Assembly (NCBI GenBank): GCA_029531795.1
Contig: JAPEIS010000004.1
Span: 310,001 to 374,000, forward strand
Length of the DNA: 64,000 nt
Direction: 5' to 3'
Source of the DNA: Sclerotinia nivalis
Taxonomy: Eukaryota; Ascomycota; Leotiomycetes; Helotiales; Sclerotiniaceae
Shown: in pieces, positions 13,201 to 22,368 of the stretch
Position numbering within the stretch: position 1 is the first letter of the stretch
Layout: each line of letters begins with the position of its first letter
Made by a program: the position numbers and the translations under genes
The notes under the pieces: model-generated
Told to the model about the DNA's origin: nothing
What the model saw: the letters and a program-made list of their open reading frames with translations, nothing else
The model's database searches: none

Positions 13201-16072
13201 AAGTGAATCAAATAGGATATCGTTAACTTCAGCTGTATTGATCAGCAGATTATTGATGAGTAGATCTCTTTTAGTTTGAATTATTATAGCAAAAGAATAA
13301 TCTAAAGGATCTATTAAAGGAGGAGTTCGATATGTTCTAATTGATTGATGCTATTTTGTTATTTTAAAAATATCTTTTATTTCCTTGATTGAATCAAGCT
13401 TAGAAAACTAAAATTCCTTTTTCGCTTTTTTGATAACCTTTCGAAGATTTTGTTTTGATTCTAAAAAGTTGTTTGTTCGGTTTTCTTGAACAATTGTCCA
13501 GCAGATCTTGTTCCATTATAGTTGATCTGTATTTCGATTGAATGATCTTTGAACTGATCCTGTGTATACTGATTGTAGAGCTTGAATGATATCTAAAGCT
13601 AATTTATCAAGATCTGTGATTATATTCAGAACTAGTAAATCTAGATTTAATAGATTCTCTATTAATAAAATAGAAAAGAGTTTTTTGTCTAATATATTAA
13701 TTCGGAGTCTTTGGATTGGATTTTGAAACTTTGTATTCCAATTCAAAGTTGTCAATAAGGATCGATAATCGGAAATTGTATCCAAATACGATGTAGAAGT
13801 TGTATTAGCTGTATATAATCCTGAAAGAAAAACTAAATCGAGAATATTGCCCAAATTGTAGGTAGGTTTATCGATTGTAGAAAGAAAATTGAAAGAATTT
13901 GTATCTAATCAGATTGTAAAAGATTCTGTAGAATTTGAATATAAAAAACAAAAGGGATTCTATTTCGAATGATGAAGGTTTAAATCCTTTACAAGAAATG
14001 TAGAATTTAAAATATTCAAAGGTAAATCAAAGAGAGTTTGTATTATTTGGTTTTCATTTGTACAATCTTTAGGAGCATTATAAATATTAATGATTGTAAG
14101 AATAGAATCAATTAAAGATTGAATTTGTAAAAATAATAAATCCTGGGAGGATACAAACCGGAGCTGATTAATTCGAATACCTGTATTTTTTCGGGTATAA
14201 AATATCATACGAGGTTGGGTTTCTTAGTTGTCGAGTGGTGTGAAAGTTTCATAAGCAGAATAGGATTTAGTGATTCGATGTGAGATATTTGAGAATGTAT
14301 AAAGTTCTTGAATCAGAATTATATCAATATAAGAATCATTGGTTAAGGAAAGTACTAATTTGTATAAAGTAGTGTTTTTGGTTATATTAGTTTATAAAAT
14401 GGTTAATGATTTAGAAGATAATTTAGGATTATATATTAAAAGGAATCAAAAGAGAAGGAGCTTTTAATGTAATGAAACGATTAAAAAGATTAAAAGAGGG
14501 TGGTATCAATGAAGATAATATCGAAAGAGTTCGGATTGGAGTTGAAGGAGTAATAGATTCTTTTATAGGAGAATCGGCTTTTGGGATTCGAAAGTATTTT
14601 GTATTAGCACAAATTCTAGCCCTAATTTCTTTTGAGGTTTTCTGGATAGCTTGTTTTTCCGATTTGCTTTTGGGGCTTTTGTTAGTAAGACAAAGGGGGC
14701 AATGTAGATCGTCTGCAGGATAGAGGTCTTCACAATGTAGGCACCTTGTTGGGCAAGTATGGGTTGTATTGTATCGGATTGAATGATTCTTTTCTGTATG
14801 TTCGATTGTATTATAGATTCGGTATCTTTCTGGACAAGAGCAAGCTCGAGTATTGTGTTATTGAAAGTATCGAGTATATTGGATTATCTTGAGTTTGAAG
14901 ACGATTTGGGAAGCGTTAATTGTAGTTTCTAGAATCCGAAGGTTCTTGGGAAGGGCTGTATATTGTAAAGCTGGAAAACTCAAGAACCAAATAGAATTAT
15001 ATAATCCAGATTCTTTACTTTGTGTAGATTCAATTGTTTGGATTGTTTGTTGTTCTGTATTATCATTGATAGTGTCAAGTATAGTTTCCGATTCGATTGG
15101 AACGATGATCAATTGTTGTGAATCTTCTAAAATTGTGATGGTTCGTGGAATGTAATTCAATCGATATATAATCCATGATTGTTATCGTTCGATTTTGCAG
15201 GTTTCGAATACTTTTTCGATTATATTTGAAAGGTTTTCTAAAGTTGTTAAGTTTGCTAAAAAGTTTGTATATAATGCAAACCCAGTATTTATTGTTTAGA
15301 TTTCTTTTAGAAGTTTAATATTGTTTCCTAATTGTTTTTTCAATATACTAAATACAACGAAGGAACCGGCTTTTCGAGCTGAATGATCGAATCCAATTCG
15401 AACAAAAAAACGAATATCAGTTTTGTATAAGATTTGAGATTGAGTTTTGGATTGAGATCCAGTTCGGTTCCCAGTTTTTGGGTTTGTAGATTATATAATT
15501 GATGATAAAGGAATCGTAGTTTTTTAAACATAAATAGAATCCTTAAGATATTAGATTGTAGAAGGGCCTTTTATAGATTTAGCGATTTCAGACGCGAGTG
15601 CTGATTGAAAGGTTTGTGTATCAGGGCCAGGAAGATTGGTAGAAGTTTTAATAGAAGGTTTGATAAATCAAAAAAAATGAGATTTATTAATAAATACATC
15701 GAAATGTTTGTTTACTGTAAAAGAGATATCGGTATATAATGCAATCAAAGGTTTTCGAAGTCAGGTAGAGAAAGCCCGAACTGCTTCGGTATTGAGATAG
15801 TCGTCCTATAGTGAAGCGATGGGGCTAAAAATCTATTGACCTTCATTTGCTCTATTAGTAGCAGTATTAATTGTATTAATAAGGGCTTGGGAGAGGAAAG
15901 GAATCGAGAGAACGGGAGGTATAGTGGTGGAAACGCGTCCGTACAGCACCTACTAGGGCTGAAAAGTTTCGTTTTTAAATCCTATAGATGATAAGAACGA
16001 TCGATTGATCAATAAAACGCGATAATAAACGCGTTTTTCGAAAAATTCAATTCTTCGAAAATGTTCGAGGTA
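10211..16072 (-). mobile_element. LINE1 copy B, full length but heavily RIP-mutated
   Basis: Co-linear with LINE1-A over its whole length but carrying a dense load of C-to-T and G-to-A changes that create many stops. Recognisable pieces on the minus strand are ORF1 (about 15915-14470) and the endonuclease (14208-13516, where the GDLNLHHSRW box reads VKDLNLHHSK). The RT follows (about 13180-12240), then 11988-11674, then RNase H to the C terminus (11570-10651). TSDs are 10197-10210 and 16073-16086. The few bases at the extreme 5' end (16055-16072) differ from copy A. Confidence 0.92.
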
Positions 16073-16521
16073 TAAAGTAATCATAGTGTGTGAATGTGTG
16101 TATGATATTTTTCGTCCGAGGCTCTGTACGAAGCACAGACCTCAAATTCCCAATTGGGATAAAGGACACCAGAGAAGGAAGGCCCCTAAATTTCTAACTA
16201 GCTAATCTAAATTTACTAATATTATATATACTAAATGCTTCAACAGAGTTTACATGATTACCGTTGCGTATTGAGTTAATCCCTTGGATAGATATTTCAA
16301 CTATCCTCCGCAATACAGTTAGATCCCTCGATTCCTGATCTTCTCTCCTTCGTTATCGCAATCGAGCTTTTTAATGTGATTTTGTTAATATAAAGATTTT
16401 TTTTTTTTTTTTTAAGTTTATACAAACTCAATCTTTCCGAACCAAAACCCAACGCCTTATACAAAGAAAATCAAAAAAAATAACATAAAATAAAAATAAA
16501 AATAAAAATCAAAACAATCCT

Positions 16522-17427
16522 TCAATCAATAAATTGTATAGGGAATCGAGGATATATATCCTGATAGAACCTTGTAGATTTGAGCCAAACTGCTAGTTTC
16601 GCTGTTCCTTCCATACTTCCCAAAAGATAGGGGATGGCTTCAGATGGTGGTAACTTTGAAAGGGTTTTTTGAGCATTTCCAATTTTACAAAAGTAAAAAT
16701 GAAGAGGGGATTTTCTTTTCCCACATGAGCATAGCATATAAGCATCTTCGTGATTGAAGCGGTCGTGATACGCTGCGAAATCGCTGTGTTGAGATCTGGC
16801 TGCTAGGATATATCCTAGTATCGTTCGATCAAAAGAAAGCATAATCGATTTGTTATTGTAAATTATAAAAAGATCATTATAGCTTAATGGTGCTGTGATT
16901 ATCCATAGCTTTGATCTTGCTAATTTAGCATTCGATTTAGCGATCCTTTTCAAAGAGGCAAGAGTGCAAATAGGATCAGGTGGGGATGGGAGTGCTGCTC
17001 CCTCTTTAGCTGCTTTGTCCGCTGCTTCATTTCCGGGGATATTTAGATGCCCAGGAACCCATCGGATTCGAATTGAACCAGGGCGGGTATGTGGCAAGCG
17101 GGGCCTGAGAGGCCAAGCTGTAGCTAGTTCGCAGAATTCTTCAAATACAGATTGAGAGGATCCAGTGGAATGAGAGCCTAATCGCATAGCAACCTCTAGG
17201 TTATCCAAGAAAACCCAGAGGTCTGTAGCGAATCTAGCTGAGGGTAGCTGTATTGCTGCTTGAGCACCTTTCAAAGCTGCAGCTGCTTCGGCATCGAAGA
17301 CTTCAGCATTACAGCCTAGTGAGAAAGCCTGTCGATCCACTTGCAGATTGTATTGATAAATCACTGATCCACCTCCTGTAGCACCATCCAGAGCTTCGCT
17401 TTTCGAACCATCGGAGAAGACTTGCAA
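16522..17427 (-). CDS. LINE1-A ORF2, RNase H and C-terminal domain (downstream of frameshift)
   Basis: This 301-codon frame is the continuation of ORF2. RNase H motifs are in order: VFSDGSKSE (Asp), FDAEAAAALKGA (Glu), FLDNLEVA (Asp) and GHLNIPGNEAADKAAKE (His/Asp). The C-terminal ~110 residues hold HSDFAAYHDRF and the Cys/His patch CSCGKRKSPLHFYFC. The first Met shown is not the natural start; 17428-17670 encodes the linking residues in this frame. Because of the base loss this domain is no longer fused to RT in this copy. Confidence 0.9.
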   Translation of the reverse strand: MQVFSDGSKSEALDGATGGGSVIYQYNLQVDRQAFSLGCNAEVFDAEAAAALKGAQAAIQLPSARFATDLWVFLDNLEVAMRLGSHSTGSSQSVFEEFCELATAWPLRPRLPHTRPGSIRIRWVPGHLNIPGNEAADKAAKEGAALPSPPDPICTLASLKRIAKSNAKLARSKLWIITAPLSYNDLFIIYNNKSIMLSFDRTILGYILAARSQHSDFAAYHDRFNHEDAYMLCSCGKRKSPLHFYFCKIGNAQKTLSKLPPSEAIPYLLGSMEGTAKLAVWLKSTRFYQDIYPRFPIQFID

Positions 17428-17642
17428 ATCACTTTTTGGAATCGTAGATATAAACCTTTCGAAATCCTTAGCTGCTCGTTCCTTCGAACGACCGAGAGGG
17501 CCACCGATCCGGGTTTCTGTGATAATACGCGGTTCTTTGTTCCTCCAAGGGGGAAGAGCAATTGGATTGATATATTCAGCTTTTGGAAGAGCTAGGATAA
17601 TTCTTGAAAACCTTGATTCGGCAGTTCTGATACCAGCTTTAG

Positions 17643-20306
17643 CTAGGATGTTTTTGGTTCGGATTCGGAGGGGTGTTTAGGGTCAAGCCGAGCTGTTCGG
17701 GCCGCGAAACTTTGGGATATCAGATTGAGCTCTATTTCAGGGGGCATCAGATTTGATTCCTTGTATAAGGCAGCAGTGTTAGTTGTACGGAATACGGGGA
17801 GGATTGCTCGAGCGCTAATTAGCACAATCTTATTCAAAAGCTTCAAATGTCCATCCACTTGATTCGAGATTGTGAGGTTTAGGCCTCGTTTCCTAGTTCG
17901 GCCAGGCCACCAGGTTTCGGCTGCAAAGTAGCATTTCTTCAGAACACAGGCTGTAATCGCTCTTTGAAGCAAAATTGATGGGATGCCTCGGGTTGTCCTT
18001 CCAAGCGAACGCACTGCATTCGCAATTGTGAGAGCCTTAGTTGAAAGGACCTGGACATGAGGTTTGAAACTCAGTTCCCTATCGAAGTAAACCCCCAACC
18101 ATCTCAATGGGCCTGGTTTCTCCATTATTGAAAGATTTTCTGTATGAATAATAGGGCTTTCGATACCTTTCCTGGAGCCTCTGAAGAAGTGAATCAGTTC
18201 AGACTTCTTAGGGTCGAAAGTGATTCCTTCAGATTTGCCCCAATTCAGAGCCTCCAGCATTTCAGATCGTAATTGATCACAATTAGATTGTAAACTTGAA
18301 GAAAAAGCTACTAATGCAATATCATCTGCATATCCAAATCTTCGAATAGGATTGCCTAACCAAAACAAAGGAGCTATATAAAGCATGAAAAGGATAGGCG
18401 AAATTGAAGAGCCTTGTGGCAAACCACATCCAATACTAGTACTGGGCCCTGTTTCGCCATCAAGCCGAATACGAATTGATCGATTTGTAGAGAACGATTG
18501 AATCCATCGAACTAGATTATCAGGCCATCCTTGTTCTCTGAGTCGACGAACTAAGCGTCCTGGGAGAACAGCATCAAAAGCACCTTTGATATCCATAGTT
18601 AATAAAGTAGCTTTAGAACCTGAATTCAAAGCCATTTCCACATCATGTGTAAGGCAAGTTGTGAGATCGACTGATGAACGCAGGGGAAGTGCTCCGAATT
18701 GTTGCTTGGCTAGTACTTTGAGGGTTATAGCAATCCAGGACATCTTCTTTGCAATCAAACGTTCGAGACCTTTTCCTAATACTGAGAGCAGGGCTATTGA
18801 TCTATAAGATCTAGGACTTGTGCGATCTGATTTGTTCGGTTTCGGAACGATGGCTACAATCGCTGATCGGAAGCATTTAGGATGGTGACCTATTTCGAGG
18901 CATTTTTGAAAGAGTTGTAAGATATATGGTTCGATCAGTGGCCATGCTAACTGTAGGATCTTGGTAGGGATCTCGTCTATTCCTGGAGCTGTATTACCCG
19001 TACGAAGGATAGCAGTTTGAATATCCTGAATTGTGATAGCAGGAAAGGCAATTGAACGAATGGAAGTTGAAGGCGAATCAAATGGGATATCGTTAACTTC
19101 AGCTGTATTGGTTAGCAGATTATTGATGAGTAGATCTCTTTTAGTTTGAATTGTTGTAGCAAGAGAATGATCTAAAGGATCTACTAAAGGAGGAGTTCGA
19201 TATGTTCCAGCTGATTGATGCCATTTTGTCATTTTAAAGACATCTTTTATTTCCTTGACTGAATCAAGCTTAGAGAGCCAGAATTCCTTTTTCGCTTTTT
19301 TGACAACCTTTCGAAGATTTTGTTTTGATTCTGAAGAGTTGTTCGTTCGGTTTTCTTGAACAGCTGTCCGGCAGGTCTCGTTCCACCATGGTTGACCTGT
19401 ATTTCGGCCGAGTGATCTTTGAGCTGATCCTGTGTATGCTGATTGTAGAGCTTGAGTGATATCTAAAGCTAATTTATCAAGATCTGTGGTCGTGTTCAGA
19501 GCTAGTAGATTTAGATTCAATAGATTCTCTGTTAATAAAATAGAGAAGAGTTTTTCGTCTAATGTATTGATTCGGAGTCTTTGAATCGGGTCCTGAAACC
19601 TTGTATTCCAATTCAAAGTTGTCAATAAGGATCGATGATCGGAAGTTGTATCCAAATGCGGTGCAGAAGTTGTATTGGCTGTATATGATCCTGAAAGAAA
19701 AACTAAATCGAGAACGTTGCCCAAATTGTGGGTAGGTTCACCGATTGTAGAAAGAAAATTGAAAGAATTTGTATCTAGCCAGATTGTAAAAGATTCTGCA
19801 GAATTTGAATGTGAAGAACAAAAGGGATTCCATCTCGAATGATGAAGGTTTAGATCCCCTGCAAGAAGTGTAGAATTTAAAATATTCGAAGGTAAATCAA
19901 AGAGAGTTTGTATTGCTTGGTTTTCATTTGTACAACCTCTAGGAGCATTATAAATATTAATGATTGTAAGAATAGAACCAGTTAAAGATTGAATTTGTAA
20001 AAATAATAAATCCCGGGAGGATACAGGCCGGAGCTGACTAGCTCGAATGCCTGCATTTTTCCGGGTATAAGACATCACACGAGGCCGGGTTTCCCAGTTG
20101 TCGAGTGGTGTGAAAGTTTCATAAGCAGGATGGGATTTAGTGATTCGGCGTGAGATATCTGAGAATGTATAAGGTTCTTGAATCAGAATTATATCAATAC
20201 AAGAATCATTGGCTAAGGAAAGTGCTAATTCGTGTGAAGTAGCGTTTTTAGCTACATTAGCTTGTAAAATGGTCAATGGTTTAGAAGATAATCTAGGATT
20301 ATACAT
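17643..20306 (-). CDS. LINE1-A ORF2, endonuclease and reverse transcriptase (frameshifted)
   Basis: Residues 1 to ~235 form an APE-type endonuclease: LQANVAKN, ILIQEPYTF (catalytic Glu), LLAGDLNLHHSRW and TSDHRSLL. The RT follows from ~440, with KPNKSDRTSPRSYRSIALL, the primer/template region, GLPQGSSISP and the active site FGYADDIALVA. The frame ends at 17643 after LDPKHPSESEP. Copy C has one extra base at the matching place (29762-29790) and reads straight on, so copy A lost a single base near 17672. Before that loss ORF2 would have continued into the RNase H segment (16522-17427). Apart from this the ORF has no stop, unlike copies B and C. Confidence 0.92.
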   Translation of the reverse strand: MYNPRLSSKPLTILQANVAKNATSHELALSLANDSCIDIILIQEPYTFSDISRRITKSHPAYETFTPLDNWETRPRVMSYTRKNAGIRASQLRPVSSRDLLFLQIQSLTGSILTIINIYNAPRGCTNENQAIQTLFDLPSNILNSTLLAGDLNLHHSRWNPFCSSHSNSAESFTIWLDTNSFNFLSTIGEPTHNLGNVLDLVFLSGSYTANTTSAPHLDTTSDHRSLLTTLNWNTRFQDPIQRLRINTLDEKLFSILLTENLLNLNLLALNTTTDLDKLALDITQALQSAYTGSAQRSLGRNTGQPWWNETCRTAVQENRTNNSSESKQNLRKVVKKAKKEFWLSKLDSVKEIKDVFKMTKWHQSAGTYRTPPLVDPLDHSLATTIQTKRDLLINNLLTNTAEVNDIPFDSPSTSIRSIAFPAITIQDIQTAILRTGNTAPGIDEIPTKILQLAWPLIEPYILQLFQKCLEIGHHPKCFRSAIVAIVPKPNKSDRTSPRSYRSIALLSVLGKGLERLIAKKMSWIAITLKVLAKQQFGALPLRSSVDLTTCLTHDVEMALNSGSKATLLTMDIKGAFDAVLPGRLVRRLREQGWPDNLVRWIQSFSTNRSIRIRLDGETGPSTSIGCGLPQGSSISPILFMLYIAPLFWLGNPIRRFGYADDIALVAFSSSLQSNCDQLRSEMLEALNWGKSEGITFDPKKSELIHFFRGSRKGIESPIIHTENLSIMEKPGPLRWLGVYFDRELSFKPHVQVLSTKALTIANAVRSLGRTTRGIPSILLQRAITACVLKKCYFAAETWWPGRTRKRGLNLTISNQVDGHLKLLNKIVLISARAILPVFRTTNTAALYKESNLMPPEIELNLISQSFAARTARLDPKHPSESEPKTS

Positions 20307-21882
20307 TAAAAGGAATTGAAAGAGGAGGAGCTTCTAATGTTATGAAACGATTAGAAAGATTAGAAGGGGGTGGTATCAATGAAGATAATATCGAAGGAGT
20401 TCGGATTGGAGTTGAAGGAGCAATAGGTTCTTCCATAGGGGAATCGGCTTTTGGGGTTCGAGAGCATTTTGCATTAGCACAAGCTCTAACCCTAGCTTCT
20501 TTTGAGGTTTTCTGAATAGCTTGTTTTTCCGATTTGCTTTTGGGGCCTTTGTGAGTAAGACGAAGGGGGCAATGTAGATCGTCTGCAGGATGGGGGCCTC
20601 CACAATGTAGGCACCTCGCTGGGCAAGCATGGGTTGTATTGCATCGGGTTGAATGATTCTTTTCTGTATGTTCGGTTGTGCTACAGATTCGGCATCTTTC
20701 TGGACGAGAGCAAGCTCGAGTATTGTGCCATTGAAAGCATCGAGTACATTGGATTATCTTGGGTTTGAAGACGATTTGGGAAATGTTAATTGTAGTTCCT
20801 AGAATCCGAAGGTTCTTGGGAAGGGCTGTATGTTGCAAAGCTGGAAAACTCAAGAACCAAGTAGAATTATACAATCCGGATTCTTTGCTTTGTGTAGATT
20901 CAATTGCTTGGATCGCTTGTTGTCCTGTATTATCGATGATAGCGTCGAGTATGGTTTCCGATTCGACTGGGATGATGATCAATTGTTGTGAGTCTCCCAG
21001 AGTTGTGACGGTTCGTGGAATGTAATTCAATCGATAGGTAATCCATGATTGTTGTCGTTCGATTTTGCAGGTTTCGAATACTTTTTCGATTATATTTGAA
21101 AGGTTTTCTAAAGCTGTTAAGTTCGCTAGAGAGTTTGTACATAGTGCGAACCCAGTATTTATTGCTTGGACTTCTTTCAAAAGTTTAGCATCGTTTCCTA
21201 ATTGTCCTTTCAATGCACTAAGTACAGCGAAGGAACCGGCTTTTCGAGCTGGATGGTCGAGTCCAATTCGAACAAAAAGGCGAGTATCAGTTTTGTGTGA
21301 GATTTGAGATTGAGTTTTGGGTTGAGATCCGGTTCGGTTCCCAGTTTTTGGGTTTGTAGATTGTATAATTGGTGGTAAAGGAGTCGCAGCCTTTTGAGCA
21401 TAGGTGGAATCCTTGAGATATTGGACTGTAGCAGGGGCTTTTATAGGTTTAGCGGTTTTAGGCGCGAGTACTGGTTGAGAGGTTTGTACATCAGGGCCAA
21501 GGGGATTGACAGAAATTTTGGTAGAAGGTTTGGTAGATCGAGGAGGATGAGATCCATTGATAAACGCATCGAAGTGCTTGTTTGCTGTAAGAGAGATATC
21601 GGTACATAGCGCAATCAAGGGTTTTCGAAGTCGAGCAGGGAGAGCCCGAACTGCTTCGGTATTGAGATAGTCGTCCCATAGCGAAGCGATGGGGCTAAAA
21701 ATCTGTTGACCTTCATTTGCTCTATTAGTAGCAGTATTAACTGTATTAATGAGGGCTTGGGAGAGGGAGGGGGTCGAGGGGGCGGGAGGCATGGTGGCGG
21801 AAACGCGTCCGTACAGCGCCTGCCGGGGCTGAAAAGTTTCGTTTTTAAATCCTATAGATGATAAGAACGATCGATTGATCAA
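20299..21882 (-). CDS. LINE1-A ORF1, zinc-knuckle RNA-binding protein
   Basis: A 527-codon ORF; a later ATG (MPPAPSTPS, about residue 30) is an alternative start. The N-terminal half is Pro/Ser/Thr-rich and low in structure. A central region (about 195-290) may correspond to the RNA-binding fold of LINE ORF1 proteins. From about 375 to 450 there are three Cys/His clusters: CTRCFQWHNTRAC, CRICSTTEHTEKNH and CPARCLHCGGPHPADDLHC. Such proteins coat LINE RNA. The ORF is free of stops. Its stop overlaps the ORF2 start in ATGTATAA (20299-20306), which suggests reinitiation as the way ORF2 is translated. Confidence 0.9.
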   Translation of the reverse strand: MINRSFLSSIGFKNETFQPRQALYGRVSATMPPAPSTPSLSQALINTVNTATNRANEGQQIFSPIASLWDDYLNTEAVRALPARLRKPLIALCTDISLTANKHFDAFINGSHPPRSTKPSTKISVNPLGPDVQTSQPVLAPKTAKPIKAPATVQYLKDSTYAQKAATPLPPIIQSTNPKTGNRTGSQPKTQSQISHKTDTRLFVRIGLDHPARKAGSFAVLSALKGQLGNDAKLLKEVQAINTGFALCTNSLANLTALENLSNIIEKVFETCKIERQQSWITYRLNYIPRTVTTLGDSQQLIIIPVESETILDAIIDNTGQQAIQAIESTQSKESGLYNSTWFLSFPALQHTALPKNLRILGTTINISQIVFKPKIIQCTRCFQWHNTRACSRPERCRICSTTEHTEKNHSTRCNTTHACPARCLHCGGPHPADDLHCPLRLTHKGPKSKSEKQAIQKTSKEARVRACANAKCSRTPKADSPMEEPIAPSTPIRTPSILSSLIPPPSNLSNRFITLEAPPLSIPFNV

Positions 21883-21969
21883 TAAAACGCGATAATAAAC
21901 GCGTTTTTCGAAAAATTCAATTCCAGAGGTCTGAGGCGGTAAAAGAGTGTAAAGTTAAAGTAATCATAG

Positions 21970-22368
21970 GAACAAACGAGTACAGACTATATTAGTATCA
22001 GATCATGTGATAGAGTATTGGAATTTCGAAAACTCCCAATGTTTTTGGAGTATTGGAGTTTCGAAGACTCTCAACGTTTCTGGAGCATTGGAGTTTCGAA
22101 GGCTTCCAATGTTTTTGAAGTATTAGAGTTTCGAAAATTTTTAGGGCTCCCAAATACGAAGGTTTATATAAATAGAATGGATTCTTTTATTTGTAGAGTT
22201 TCGTATTTAAGAATAATTATTAGTTTAATATTATAATTATTATATAATATAATTGTTATATCTTTTATTCTTATTAAATCTTTGTTTGATCTTTAATAGA
22301 AATTATTATAGTTTTTCTATAAATCTTTTGATCATTTTTTAGTAATAAAGGATTGTAGCGGTGTAATA
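21970..22368 (+). repeat. Gypsy V 5' LTR, remaining 399 bp
   Basis: The segment begins GAACAAACGAG, directly continuing the target site, and ends GCGGTGTAATA (a RIP form of GCGGCGTAACA). It contains four tandem ~35-bp units (about 22015-22150) built on ATTGGAGTTTCGAA. The 3' LTR has only three such units, which accounts for the 399 versus 364 bp difference. Confidence 0.92.

Larger units (their letters stand above)
16087..21955 (-). mobile_element. LINE1 copy A, full-length and lightly mutated Tad1-like LINE
   Basis: A 5,869-bp non-LTR retrotransposon with two ORFs: a zinc-knuckle ORF1, and ORF2 with endonuclease, RT and RNase H. The 5' leader before the first ATG is only ~73 bp. The 3' UTR holds ATTTTT repeats, an A-rich run (16398-16413 on the plus strand reads as T), a palindrome, a hairpin (16118-16143) and a terminal CA-rich tail (plus strand 16087-16104). 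Flanks are TAAAGTAATCATAG at 16073-16086 and 21956-21969. ORF order and RNase H point to the Tad1 clade. It is the best preserved element of the left half and therefore probably the youngest. Confidence 0.93.

Noticed and set aside
3298..21969. LINE array explained by unequal crossing-over between TSDs
   Set aside because: This would give repeated copies of one element, but the array holds three different element types plus two LINE1 copies with different 5' termini. It cannot be fully excluded for the A/B pair.
22015..22150. Regular ~35-bp repeats, considered as a CRISPR-like array
   Set aside because: They lie inside a eukaryotic LTR, the units are contiguous without unique spacers, and the same units recur in the partner LTR.
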